Positions 8,303 through 17,082 of a stretch of 64,000 nt of DNA are shown here, piece by piece. Each line of letters starts with the position of its first letter. The first letter of the stretch is position 1. A program made the translations under genes and the position numbers. The notes beneath the pieces are model-generated. The model made no database searches, was not told the DNA's origin, and saw only the letters and a list, made by a program, of their open reading frames with translations. The DNA is from CBDAQD01 sp965275905. GTDB lineage: Bacteria > Pseudomonadota > Alphaproteobacteria > Rhizobiales > JAJFHC01. The stretch spans positions 1 through 64,000 of the forward strand of contig CBDHYJ010000014.1 in NCBI GenBank assembly GCA_965275905.1, written 5' to 3'.

Positions 8303-9199
8303 CTAAGGCAACTCGTCCTTGCCGATCACCTTGAAAATCTCGGTGAAGTCTCCGTCGGGAAACTTGTCGACACCTTCGCGCCAGCAGTCCGCGACGACAG
8401 TGGCAAGCCGGTCGGCGGTGCCCGACGCGCGCACTTCGTCCGTATAGAGCGCGACGTCCTTTTGCATCAGCGCCATGCGGAACCCGGCATCGAAGCTGCC
8501 GGTCAGAATCCGGTTCGGGAACTTGTCAGCGGTGGCCGAGTTACGGCCGGTCGAGACGTTGAGGACGTCGAGCATGGTTTTCATGTCCAGGCCCTTGTCG
8601 AGGCCGAAGGCCACGGCTTCGGATGTCGCTGTCATCGCCACTGCGGAAAGGTAATTGTTGAGCAGTTTGAGCGCCTGGCCCTGTCCCGGATTCGGGCCGA
8701 CGAAAAAGACCGATCCGGCAAACGTCTCAAGGACCGGCCGAAGTGCATCGAAAAGCGGCTCCGGGCCGCTCCACATAATCGTGATGGTGCCGTTGATCGC
8801 GCCGGACCGGCCGCCGCTCACCGGCGCATCGATATAGTCGATTCCGGCGCCACCCAGCAGATTTGATGCGTTTTCGGCGGCGTCGATGCCTGTCGTGGAG
8901 AGGTTGATCACTGCACCGGTTCGGGTGTCCGCTGCGCCTGCAAACTCGCGGGCAACCGCCATCGTCGCGTCTCCGTCGGGCACGGACAGGAACACAATGT
9001 CGGCGTCCGTTGCCACTGCTGCCGTGCTCTCGGCGGAACGCGCGCCTTCGGGTGCGCGTTCGGCAGTCCCCGCCCTGTCGTGGACGACAAGATCGATTCC
9101 GGCTTTGGCGAGATTGGCGGCTATCGGCCCGCCCATGTCACCGAGGCCGACGAACCCGAATGTGCGGCCTGCATTGGCTATGGGGCGTTCTTCGGTCAT
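8303..9199 (-). CDS. NAD(P)-dependent oxidoreductase, 3-hydroxyisobutyrate dehydrogenase family
   Basis: 298-residue beta-hydroxyacid dehydrogenase. N-terminal Rossmann domain with FGFVGLGDMGGPIAANLAKAG, substrate-binding segment DAPVSGGRSGA, and catalytic Lys in QALKLLNNYLSAV. Members reversibly oxidise small beta-hydroxy acids or reduce semialdehydes with NAD(P). The start at 9199 follows an AGGA ribosome site and matches the family N-terminus; the longer frame to 9292 would run into the upstream gene. It lies 16 nt downstream of the metallo-hydrolase gene and forms an operon with it, divergent from a cyclase/TRAP/ThDP cluster. Substrate unknown. Confidence 0.85.
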   Translation of the reverse strand: MTEERPIANAGRTFGFVGLGDMGGPIAANLAKAGIDLVVHDRAGTAERAPEGARSAESTAAVATDADIVFLSVPDGDATMAVAREFAGAADTRTGAVINLSTTGIDAAENASNLLGGAGIDYIDAPVSGGRSGAINGTITIMWSGPEPLFDALRPVLETFAGSVFFVGPNPGQGQALKLLNNYLSAVAMTATSEAVAFGLDKGLDMKTMLDVLNVSTGRNSATADKFPNRILTGSFDAGFRMALMQKDVALYTDEVRASGTADRLATVVADCWREGVDKFPDGDFTEIFKVIGKDELP

Positions 9200-9215
9200 G
9201 CGACGTCGTCCTGGT

Positions 9216-10007
9216 TCAAATATCGAGCCTGCGCACATCGGCGGAGGACCCTTCGAAGGCGCGCGGAAACCGCTCGCGCACCAGCGGATCATGACCGGGG
9301 ATAATACGGCCTTCGGGACCGGCCAGTGATTTCAGAAGGTCGAACCCGGCCAGCATGTCTTCCAGATCGACGACGATGGGGAAGGGCTTGCCGGCTTCGA
9401 AGTTCTCGTAATAGTGCGATGCGTCGGACGCCAGCACGACCGGGCCGTTCACTGTCATGACCCGCACGCACTGCAACCCCCGGCTGTGGCCGCCTACCTT
9501 GTGCACCGAAATGCCGGGTGCGATTTCCGCGTCTCCGTCATGGAAGGTGACTTTCCCGGAATAGACGCGTTTCACCGCCTCGCAGATATGCTCGGCCGTG
9601 AACGGCATGCGCAGGGTGTCGTGGCACATGCAGCGTCCGGTGGCGAATGCCATCTCCGCATCCTGCAGGTGCAGCCGCGCGTCGGGAAACTGTGCGAGGC
9701 CGCCCGCATGATCGTAGTGCAGGTGGGTCACGATCACGCTGTCGATGGTTTCGGGCGTAATCCCGATTTCGGCCAGCGCCTCGCGCGGCTCGATCAGGAT
9801 CGGCCGGTCGCGGTCGGCGGCCTCCCGGGCGTCATAACCGGTGTCAACGAGGATCGTGCGCTCGGCGTTGCGGACGACCCAGACGAAATAGTCCATCGGG
9901 TGCTGCGACGCATGATCGTCATCGAAGATGAAGCTGTCGCCGCGCACCCGGTCATTCCGGTCGGCATACTTCACCGCGTAGACTTCGTAGGTCTCATCAG
10001 TCGCCAT
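9216..10007 (-). CDS. Lactonase-like metallo-beta-lactamase-fold hydrolase
   Basis: 263-residue metallo-hydrolase of the N-acyl-homoserine-lactonase/AttM type. The HxHxDH motif is HLHYDH (95-100) followed by AGG; further ligands appear as His in VGGHSRG, Asp in LASDASHYYENFE and His in IIPGHDP. These enzymes open lactone rings using two metal ions. A luxR-luxI pair is only 7 kb away, so quorum quenching is possible, but the operon partner and the divergent cluster suggest a catabolic lactonase, as for BlcC/AttM acting on gamma-butyrolactone. No signal peptide, so cytoplasmic. Confidence 0.82.
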   Translation of the reverse strand: MATDETYEVYAVKYADRNDRVRGDSFIFDDDHASQHPMDYFVWVVRNAERTILVDTGYDAREAADRDRPILIEPREALAEIGITPETIDSVIVTHLHYDHAGGLAQFPDARLHLQDAEMAFATGRCMCHDTLRMPFTAEHICEAVKRVYSGKVTFHDGDAEIAPGISVHKVGGHSRGLQCVRVMTVNGPVVLASDASHYYENFEAGKPFPIVVDLEDMLAGFDLLKSLAGPEGRIIPGHDPLVRERFPRAFEGSSADVRRLDI

Positions 10008-10163
10008 GGAATTCCTCCGCTTGCCCGTCGACCACCTTCTGTATTTCGCGTGGCGGACCGCTTGGCAAGGGCAATCAAATGCCTTTCCGTGCAGCGTCCC
10101 GCTGGACGGCCATCCGACTTTCCTGTTTACTTTTCGCCATAACCAAAAAACAGGGAGGACGCC

Positions 10164-11291
10164 ATGTCCGGACCACGGGGGTTAGGTCTCGCGCGGTGCG
10201 CCGCCGCTTTTGGCGCGCTTGCACTATTTGCCGCCGGTTTCAGCGCCGATAACCGGGCTGAGGCGGCATCCGATGAACAGAAGGCGCTGGTCGAAAAATC
10301 GAAGCCACTGGTCCCCGGCGGCCCGTGGCCGAACGGCGACCAGAAGGGCATGGCCAATACGCTCGGGCCCGGCACCTGGATGCGTTGCTCCGGGCACATG
10401 ATGGCCGAAGGCGCCAAGGTCTACGAGCTCAACCACGTGCGCTCCAACACCATGCCGGCATCGCCGTTCGGACGGCCGCTCTCCTACACCTACACACCGT
10501 CGGTCTCGCTGCCCGGCACCCGCCATGTCTTCAACGGCGAGCAGGTCAACGGCGGCGAGCCCGGTGCCCAGGGCACCCAGATGGATGCGTTGGGCCACTT
10601 TGCCTTCTACGACAAGGCCTGGGACGGCAAGGGCGAACCGCCGCTGGATTCCGCCAAGTATTACGGCGGTCATACCCAGAAGGACGTCAAGCCCGCGCCG
10701 GATTCGCCGCTTCTGAAGCTTGGCATTGAGAACGTTCCGCCGATCGTCACGTCAGCCGTCCTGCTCGATGCCAGGGCGCATATGGGCAAGGGCGAAGCGC
10801 TGGCGCCCGGCACCCTGGTCACAAAGGCCGACATCGATGCGATGCTGAAGGCGCAGGGCCTCGACTGGCGCGGAATCCTGCCGGGCGACGTCGTCTACAT
10901 CTATACCGGCTGGGGCGACAACTGGTCCGATCCGGACACCAGCAAGACCTACTACACGAAGGGACCCGGCCTCTCGATCGACGCGGTCAAGTTCCTCGGT
11001 GAAAGCAAGATCGTGCTGGTCGCCCTCGACAATCCATTCACCGATCCGGTCGCCGACGGTCAGCTTCAGCAGAAGACCATGCCGCCGCAGGGTATGGAGG
11101 ACGGCCTGCCGTTTTTCATCCACCACTACAATCTCGCGGTCGCCGGCATCCACCAGATCCAGAACGCCAATCTCGGCGCGCTGGCGAAGGACAAGGTCTG
11201 GACATCCTGCACCATGATCCTGCCGCTGCGCTCGAAGGGGCACGCGGGATCGCCGGTTCGCCCGGTTGCCATCGGCGCGCCCAATCAGTGA
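10164..11291 (+). CDS. Exported cyclase-family hydrolase (KynB/isatin-hydrolase-like)
   Basis: 375 residues with an N-terminal signal sequence (CAAAFGALALFAAGFSA) and a metal-dependent cyclase domain. The family motif, usually HxGTHxDxxxH, reads QGTQMDALGHF (136-146): Asp141 and His145 are kept but both expected early His positions are Gln. Relatives open cyclic amides or esters such as N-formylkynurenine or isatin. An exported version upstream of a TRAP transporter suggests periplasmic ring opening followed by uptake. GGGAGG precedes the ATG. First gene of a rightward cluster; next gene 70 nt away. Confidence 0.8.
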   Translation: MSGPRGLGLARCAAAFGALALFAAGFSADNRAEAASDEQKALVEKSKPLVPGGPWPNGDQKGMANTLGPGTWMRCSGHMMAEGAKVYELNHVRSNTMPASPFGRPLSYTYTPSVSLPGTRHVFNGEQVNGGEPGAQGTQMDALGHFAFYDKAWDGKGEPPLDSAKYYGGHTQKDVKPAPDSPLLKLGIENVPPIVTSAVLLDARAHMGKGEALAPGTLVTKADIDAMLKAQGLDWRGILPGDVVYIYTGWGDNWSDPDTSKTYYTKGPGLSIDAVKFLGESKIVLVALDNPFTDPVADGQLQQKTMPPQGMEDGLPFFIHHYNLAVAGIHQIQNANLGALAKDKVWTSCTMILPLRSKGHAGSPVRPVAIGAPNQ

Positions 11292-11361
11292 TTGGGAATT
11301 TTAAGTGAACGACAAAAACGCGTCCGCCGCTTGAACAGGACGCAACAACAGGGAGAAGACC

Positions 11362-12321
11362 ATGAAACGCCTGGTACTTGGAATTGCAATTGCCGGACTT
11401 GTCTCTGCGTCCGCCTCGGCGCAGGAAACCACGCTGTCGGCCGTCAGCGCCTTTGCCGACGGGACCACGTTCACCAAGAACTTCGAAAGATTTATCGAAA
11501 AGGCCAACGAACTCGGCAAGGGCAAGGTCCGCATCGACTACAAGGGCGGCGGCGGCAAGGTCATGAACCCGTTCCAGCTTGGCGACGCCATCCGTACGGG
11601 CGTTGTTCAAATCGGCAACCTGCCGGGCGCTTTCTACACCAAGCTCATGCCTGAGGCCGATGTCTTCAAGCTCAGCGCCTTCACCATCGCAGAAGAGCGC
11701 GCCAACGGCGCCTGGGCCTATACCAATGATCTCCACAAGAAGCGGATGAACGCCTACCACTTGGCCCGCCAGAAGGACTGCGTTCCCTTTCATCTCTACA
11801 TCAACAAGAAGATCGACAAGCGCGACCTGAACGGTATGAAGATCCGCACGACACCGATCTACCGTGCCTTCTTCTCGGCCATGGGCGCGAGCCTGATCAG
11901 GACCAAGCCCGGTGACGTCTACACCGCGCTCGAACGCGGCACGGTCGACGGTTACGGCTGGCCGACACAGGGCGTGCTCGATCTCGGCTGGCACGAGGTC
12001 ACCAAGTTCCGCGTCGATCCCGCCTTCTACCGGGCCTCCGTCGAAGTGCTGATCAACAACGATGCCTGGGAGAAGCTTTCGGCTGATCAGCAGAAGATCC
12101 TGCAGGAGGCAGCCGCCTTCATGGAAGGCCTGTGCGCCGAGGACGAGAAGATCAACGCCACGGAGAAGAAGCGTCAGGCGGATGCCGGAATTCAGACCAT
12201 CTCGTTTGATGGCGCCGAAGGCGAGGCTTATCTCAAGCAGGCCTATGAGACCGGCTGGGCCGAGTTCATCAAGGCCAATCCCGAAACCGGGCCGAAGCTC
12301 AAGGAGCTGCTGAGCAAGTAA
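11362..12321 (+). CDS. dctP: TRAP transporter substrate-binding protein (DctP family)
   Basis: 319-residue periplasmic binding protein with signal peptide MKRLVLGIAIAGLVSASASA. Typical DctP segments: GAFYTKLMPEADVFKLSAF, DLNGMKIRTTPIYRAFFSAMGAS and DGYGWPTQGVLDL, where the family normally has the conserved Arg that binds a carboxylate (here in the KIRTTP context). It captures an organic acid for the DctQM permease. GGGAGAA precedes the ATG. It lies between the exported cyclase and dctQ, so the ligand may be the cyclase product. Confidence 0.9.
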   Translation: MKRLVLGIAIAGLVSASASAQETTLSAVSAFADGTTFTKNFERFIEKANELGKGKVRIDYKGGGGKVMNPFQLGDAIRTGVVQIGNLPGAFYTKLMPEADVFKLSAFTIAEERANGAWAYTNDLHKKRMNAYHLARQKDCVPFHLYINKKIDKRDLNGMKIRTTPIYRAFFSAMGASLIRTKPGDVYTALERGTVDGYGWPTQGVLDLGWHEVTKFRVDPAFYRASVEVLINNDAWEKLSADQQKILQEAAAFMEGLCAEDEKINATEKKRQADAGIQTISFDGAEGEAYLKQAYETGWAEFIKANPETGPKLKELLSK

Positions 12322-12391
12322 ACGGCGACATGACGGCGAACCCGCAGGCGAGGTTCGCCGTCTTCAATCCACACGACGGTTGGAGGCGGGG

Positions 12392-12904
12392 GTGGCTGTG
12401 AACGCGCTGGCCCGGGTGCATGGGTTTTTTGTGAAGGCACTGGGCTTCGCCGCAGGCGTCGGCCTTGGCGTGCTCGCCGTTCTTATCACGGTCGATGTGG
12501 TGATCCGCAATGCCGGGATCGGTAATTTTCCCTGGTTGCTGGAAGTCTCGGAATACGTGCTGTTCGCCGCGACGTTCCTCGCAGCACCATGGGTTCTGCG
12601 CGAGAGCGCTCATGTCAGCGTCGACGTCCTCCTGACCGGCCTGCCGCCGGGGGCTCGCCGGGCCTTTGGCTTGCTCGCGAATGCACTGGGTATCGGAATC
12701 TCCGGCATCGTCACCTGGTATGCTTTGCGGGTCACGAGCGATGCCTATGAGCGCGGCGATCTCATCTTCAAGGAACTTGTCGTTCCCGAGTGGCCGTTTC
12801 TGGCCGTGGTCGCCGTTTCCGGCGGCCTGCTCGTTGCTGAGTTCGCGCTGAAACTTGTGAGCCAGGACGACGGCACCGCCGCCTCGCGCAAGGCGGGGAT
12901 CTGA
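12392..12904 (+). CDS. dctQ: TRAP transporter small permease (DctQ family)
   Basis: 170-residue membrane protein with four hydrophobic segments, for example GLGVLAVLITVDVVIRN, LLEVSEYVLFAATFLAAPWVLR, ANALGIGISGIVTWYAL and FLAVVAVSGGLLVAEFALKL. RESAHVSVDVLL is a typical DctQ stretch. The GTG at 12392 is chosen with GGAGG 5 nt upstream; GTG 12398 and TTG 12380 are in the same frame. It pairs with DctM, whose gene begins 2 nt after this stop. Confidence 0.85.
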   Translation: MAVNALARVHGFFVKALGFAAGVGLGVLAVLITVDVVIRNAGIGNFPWLLEVSEYVLFAATFLAAPWVLRESAHVSVDVLLTGLPPGARRAFGLLANALGIGISGIVTWYALRVTSDAYERGDLIFKELVVPEWPFLAVVAVSGGLLVAEFALKLVSQDDGTAASRKAGI

Positions 12905-12906
12905 AC

Positions 12907-14223
12907 ATGGACTGGCTTGCTGCACTCGTCCTGATGCTGGGATCCCTGATCGCCCTCATGCTGACCGGGCTGCCGGTCGCCTTCGCCTTCATTGGCGTCA
13001 ATATCATCGGGGCGATCGTCTTTCTCGGCGGGGAGATCGGTCTCGACCAGATGATCCGCAACACCGTGGCCTCGGTCAGCAATTTCTCGCTGGCGCCCAT
13101 CCCGCTTTTCCTGCTCATGGGCGAGATCCTGTTTCAGACCCGGGTCGCCTTTGCCGCAATCGATGCCATTGACCGTCTGATCGCCCGCGTGCCGGGCCGA
13201 CTGTCGATTGTCTCCGTACTTGGAGGCACCGTATTCTCATCCCTTTCAGGCTCGACCATCGCCAACACCGCCGTGCTGGGCAGCGCACTGTTGCCCGACA
13301 TGCTGAAGCGCGGTTATCAACCGGCCATCGCCATGGGTCCGATCATGGCCACGGGCAGCATCGCTATGCTGATCCCGCCGTCGGCATTGGCCGTACTGCT
13401 CGGCAGTCTCGCCGGCATCTCCATTGCCAAGTTGCTGATCGCGGGCATTCTGCCGGGCCTGCTGATGGCCGCGAGCTTCCTCGCTTACATTGTCGTGCGC
13501 TGCAGTCTCAGACCCGATCTGGCCCCGGCCTACGACGTCGAGCGCGTCGCGCTCTGTGAACGCTGGAAGCCGTTCCTGATCTACGTGGTTCCGCTGCTCG
13601 GCATCTTTGTGATCGTGGTCGGCAGTATTCTCGGCGGGTTCGCCACGCCGACGGAATCGGCAGCGCTCGGCAGCGTGGCGTCGGTCGTGGCAGCGGCGGC
13701 TTACCGGAAGCTGACGCTGCGGTCGCTTGTGAAGGCCCTGACCGAGACTGCGAAAATTTCCGTGATGATCCTCTTCATCATCGCGGGTTCCGTGACATTT
13801 TCTCAGATTCTGGCCTTTTCCGGGGCAACGAATGGATTGCTGGCTCTGATCGAGGCCGTAGACGCCGGGCCAGTAATCATCCTTCTGGCCATGCTGGCGA
13901 TCCTGCTTCTGCTCGGCGCCTTCATGGACCAGGTGTCGATGATCATGATCACCCTACCGTTCTTCATTCCCCTGGCGCAGAGCCTGGGCCTCGACCTTCT
14001 GTGGTTCGGCGTGCTCATGCTGGTCGTCATGGAGATCAGCTTCACGACGCCGCCCTTCGGGCTCCTGATCTTCGTCATGAAGGGTGTCGCTCCGCCGGAG
14101 ATCACGCTGGGACAGGTGTACAAGGCCGCGGCCCCCTTCATCCTGCTTGCGCTCGGCGTGCTCGGCCTGCTCATCGTGATCCCCGAACTCGCCACCTGGC
14201 TGCCCGGTCTGATAAGACGATGA
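12907..14223 (+). CDS. dctM: TRAP transporter large permease (DctM family)
   Basis: 438-residue inner-membrane protein with about 12 helices. Family stretches include LTGLPVAFAFIGVNIIGAIVFL, SLSGSTIANTAVLGSALLPDMLKRGY, ATGSIAMLIPPSALAVL and GAFMDQVSMIMITLPFF. It is the Na+-coupled translocation subunit of the DctPQM system. It sits 2 nt behind dctQ and 40 nt ahead of the ThDP enzyme, in one apparent operon. Confidence 0.92.
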   Translation: MDWLAALVLMLGSLIALMLTGLPVAFAFIGVNIIGAIVFLGGEIGLDQMIRNTVASVSNFSLAPIPLFLLMGEILFQTRVAFAAIDAIDRLIARVPGRLSIVSVLGGTVFSSLSGSTIANTAVLGSALLPDMLKRGYQPAIAMGPIMATGSIAMLIPPSALAVLLGSLAGISIAKLLIAGILPGLLMAASFLAYIVVRCSLRPDLAPAYDVERVALCERWKPFLIYVVPLLGIFVIVVGSILGGFATPTESAALGSVASVVAAAAYRKLTLRSLVKALTETAKISVMILFIIAGSVTFSQILAFSGATNGLLALIEAVDAGPVIILLAMLAILLLLGAFMDQVSMIMITLPFFIPLAQSLGLDLLWFGVLMLVVMEISFTTPPFGLLIFVMKGVAPPEITLGQVYKAAAPFILLALGVLGLLIVIPELATWLPGLIRR

Positions 14224-14263
14224 CGCCTCTCCTTCAAACCGACTGAACTCCGGAGTTCCCCCA

Positions 14264-15985
14264 ATGGCCCGTTCGCCAGAAAACTTTGTTCCCGAAACCG
14301 CCGCCGAGGCCGTCCTTGTCCGCCTCAAGCAGCACGGAATCGACTATCTGTTCGCCAATTCCGGGACCGACTTTGCGCCGGTGATCGAGACCTACGCGCG
14401 CAACCGGAGATCCAATCTGGCGCTGCCGGAGCCAGTCATCGCGCCCCACGAGAATGCCGCCGTCGCCATGGCCCACGGCTATTATCTGGCAACCGGCAAG
14501 CCGCAGGCCGTCATGGTCCATGTCAATGTCGGCCTCGCCAACGCGCTGATGGGCATCATCAACGCGGCGAGCGACAACATCCCGATATTCATGATGGCCG
14601 GCCGCACGCCCTTCACGGAAGGCGCGCGCCACGGCGCCCGCAGCCTGCCGATCCACTGGGGGCAGGACATGCGCGACCAGTCCAGCATCGTGCGCGAGTT
14701 CGTGAAATGGGAATATGAACTCAAGCTGCCCGATCAGGCAGCGGACCTGATCGACAGAGGCTTTGCGATTGCAATGAGCGAGCCGCGCGGGCCGATCTAC
14801 CTGGGCTTGCCGCGCGAACCGCTTGGCGGCGAATGGCCGAAGGGCGTGCCGCTTGACGCGCCCCGTCATGCGGTTTCCTCGCCGCCGGCGCCTGATCCCG
14901 AAACTGTGACCGCTGCCGCTGACCTGATCGCGACGGCGAAGAATCCGCTGGTCATTGCCCAGCGCGGCGATCCGGATGGCAGGCTCGCCGGCGTATTGGC
15001 CAAATTCTGTGAGCGCTTCGCCTTGCCTGTTGCCGAATTCTGGCCGTCCTGCAACGTGCTGGCGTCCGACCATCCCATGCATGTCGGCTTTGATCCCGGA
15101 CCGGTTCTGGAGAAGGCCGATGTTGTGATCGTCCTCGACGCCCTGGTGCCCTGGATCGAGTCGAGCCTGAAGCCGGCCCCGGATGCCCATGTCATTCAGA
15201 TCGGATCTGACCCCTTGTTCTCGCGAGTGCCGGTGCGCGGATTCCGGTCGAGCCTCAACCTTACGGCGCGTCCGGCGGACGCGGTCGCGGCGCTGCGCAA
15301 GGCACTCGACCGGCACCGCAAGGATATTGCGGGAAAGATCGAACGGCGGGCCAAACAGATCGCGAAGGCGTCGGCCGCCCGCCGGGAGATGGCCGCGGAC
15401 AGCGCGGGCGAGGGCGGTGGGTCGCCGATGACAGCGGCTTTTGTCAGCAAATGCCTGTCCGACGCTCTGCCGAAGGACGCAAGGGTGTTTTCAGAACTCG
15501 GGTGCGATCCGTCGGTGATGCAATTTGCCGCCGGCAACCGCTATCACTCGCACGCCCTGGCCGGCGGGCTTGGCTGGGGCCTCCCCGCCGCCCTCGGAGG
15601 GGCGCTTGCCGACCGCGACCGTTTCGTCGCGGCCTGCGTCGGGGACGGGTCCTACATGTTCGCGAATCCTGTGGCCTGTCATCAGATTGCTGAGGCAAAC
15701 CAACTGCCGGTGCTGACCGTGGTCTTCAATAACGGCGTCTGGAACGCGGTGCGCAAGACCACGAAGATGATGTATCCGGACGGGCGGGCGGCCAGGATGG
15801 ACACCATGCCGATTTCCTCGCTGGGGCCGAGCCCCGACTATGCCAAGGTCGCCGAGGCGAGCCGGGCCTGGACGGCGCGCGTAGACAACGGACGGGATCT
15901 GCCCGGTGCATTCGAGGAGGCTGTCTCTGTCATCCGGTCCGAGGGCCGGCAGGCCCTGATCGAGGTTATGGTCACGCGGGACTGA
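14264..15985 (+). CDS. ThDP-dependent enzyme, acetolactate synthase/benzoylformate decarboxylase-like
   Basis: 573 residues with the three-domain layout of the pyruvate-oxidase/decarboxylase family. The N-terminal PYR domain has the catalytic Glu in PHENAAVAMAHGYY (E63). The C-terminal PP domain has the ThDP signature GDGSYMF extending to VFNN (about residues 460-490). It would decarboxylate or carboligate a 2-keto acid, probably the product brought in by the preceding TRAP transporter. The acetolactate synthase label is not safe: there is no regulatory subunit next door and the context is catabolic. Confidence 0.85.
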   Translation: MARSPENFVPETAAEAVLVRLKQHGIDYLFANSGTDFAPVIETYARNRRSNLALPEPVIAPHENAAVAMAHGYYLATGKPQAVMVHVNVGLANALMGIINAASDNIPIFMMAGRTPFTEGARHGARSLPIHWGQDMRDQSSIVREFVKWEYELKLPDQAADLIDRGFAIAMSEPRGPIYLGLPREPLGGEWPKGVPLDAPRHAVSSPPAPDPETVTAAADLIATAKNPLVIAQRGDPDGRLAGVLAKFCERFALPVAEFWPSCNVLASDHPMHVGFDPGPVLEKADVVIVLDALVPWIESSLKPAPDAHVIQIGSDPLFSRVPVRGFRSSLNLTARPADAVAALRKALDRHRKDIAGKIERRAKQIAKASAARREMAADSAGEGGGSPMTAAFVSKCLSDALPKDARVFSELGCDPSVMQFAAGNRYHSHALAGGLGWGLPAALGGALADRDRFVAACVGDGSYMFANPVACHQIAEANQLPVLTVVFNNGVWNAVRKTTKMMYPDGRAARMDTMPISSLGPSPDYAKVAEASRAWTARVDNGRDLPGAFEEAVSVIRSEGRQALIEVMVTRD

Positions 15986-16139
15986 CACCCGTCGCACCGC
16001 CGGTCTTTTCCCGTCAGAGGATTGATCCAGCTCAATCAACAGCGTTGCCGCCTCGGTCAGGATGCCGGGTATCAGGCGAGGAGGAACTGCGACTCGTGCT
16101 AACGTCGCGGGGCAGTCAACTAAGCAAGGAGTATGCAGG

Positions 16140-16337
16140 ATGGATCTCGACGAGCTCGAAGCAAGCATCGGATTGCTGCTCCAGCAGATGGAGGACCAGC
16201 CGGAAGACCGGCATGAACTCTATCTCCAGTTGCGCGAAAAGATAAACGAGATGCGCGCCTACGGCATGCCAGTGCCGGATGATCTGATGCAGCTCGTCAA
16301 GGCCCTGGAAGCGGAATTCGTGCAGCCGGACGCGTGA
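16140..16337 (+). CDS. Small acidic helical protein, 65 residues
   Basis: A short frame from ATG 16140 with AAGGAG upstream. It is rich in Glu, Asp, Leu and Gln with a coiled-coil look (LEASIGLLLQQMEDQ, LYLQLREKINEMRAYG). No Cys and no membrane segment. I do not recognise the family. It stands alone between the ThDP gene and the convergent cytochrome gene. The ribosome site and the compact acidic composition support it as real. Confidence 0.65.
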   Translation: MDLDELEASIGLLLQQMEDQPEDRHELYLQLREKINEMRAYGMPVPDDLMQLVKALEAEFVQPDA

Positions 16338-16362
16338 CCGCGTCATTCCCATGCAATAGCCT

Positions 16363-16737
16363 TCAGCGCGTGCTCAGGCTGAGAATGTAAGCGATCACAT
16401 CGGCGCGGTCCTGCCGTGACAGGGCATCTGTAGGCATCGGGCCGTGCGGTGCGGACAGTATCCGGTCCAGTTCACTCTCGCTCAGCGCCTCGCGGTCAGC
16501 GATTGCGGCGAAGCTTGGGACCGCATCCTTGGGCGCGCTGGTCTGGGTGTCGGACACAACGTGGCAGTTCACACACCATCGTTCCGCGACCGCCGTGCCC
16601 CGGGTGGCGTCGCCGAACTCTTTTCCTGCCGCGTGTCCGATTGCCGCAGAGGCACACGATAAGGCAATCAACGCAGCGATCAGGGCGCCGCGATTGGCTG
16701 TCGAAACCTCATTGCGGGCCTGCGGATGTCGTTTCAT
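16363..16737 (-). CDS. Single-heme c-type cytochrome, exported
   Basis: 124 residues: a signal/anchor segment LIAALIALSCASAAIGHA, then a class I cytochrome c fold. The heme motif CVNCH is at 55-59; the axial Met is probably in HGPMPTDAL. The C-terminal helix RADVIAYILSLS is typical of small cytochromes c. Periplasmic electron carrier; partner unknown. Confidence 0.88.
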   Translation of the reverse strand: MKRHPQARNEVSTANRGALIAALIALSCASAAIGHAAGKEFGDATRGTAVAERWCVNCHVVSDTQTSAPKDAVPSFAAIADREALSESELDRILSAPHGPMPTDALSRQDRADVIAYILSLSTR

Positions 16738-17082
16738 TGTGTCGCCTTTCCAAAGCTCCGGATACGCTGTGGCGACACCTTATCCGTCCTTGGGATCGGC
16801 AAAACATGATATGGATCAAGGCGGTTGAACAAATGTCCCGTAAAATCGGGGAGCGTCCAAGTTAACAATTTCAACCAGTGATTTCGTTTGCATGCAAATC
16901 AATTAAACCGTGAACAGGTGATGTTGCGAATCCTGCCCCGGCAAATTTCGCCATGCGGTTCGAAAATAATTTTCGAAATCAACGAGTAAAAGTGCTGACC
17001 GCCTGTTTTGCGTTCGCCGGGATTATAGTATTAATTAACGAATCGAAGAGGGCTGGGATCCCTACTGTGCGGGGAAAATCAA
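16738..17082. other. 345-bp intergenic region with two palindromes, upstream of luxR
   Basis: No convincing gene. The right half is AT-rich. It holds a 12-bp perfect palindrome TTTGCATGCAAA (16887-16898) and a 19-bp near-perfect one, TTCGAAAA-TAA-TTTTCGAA (16959-16977), about 105 bp before the luxR start. Either could be an operator; neither matches a classical lux box. Confidence 0.5.

Noticed and set aside
14264..15985. Biosynthetic acetolactate synthase (ilvB)
   Set aside because: No ilvN-like small subunit and a catabolic transporter context.
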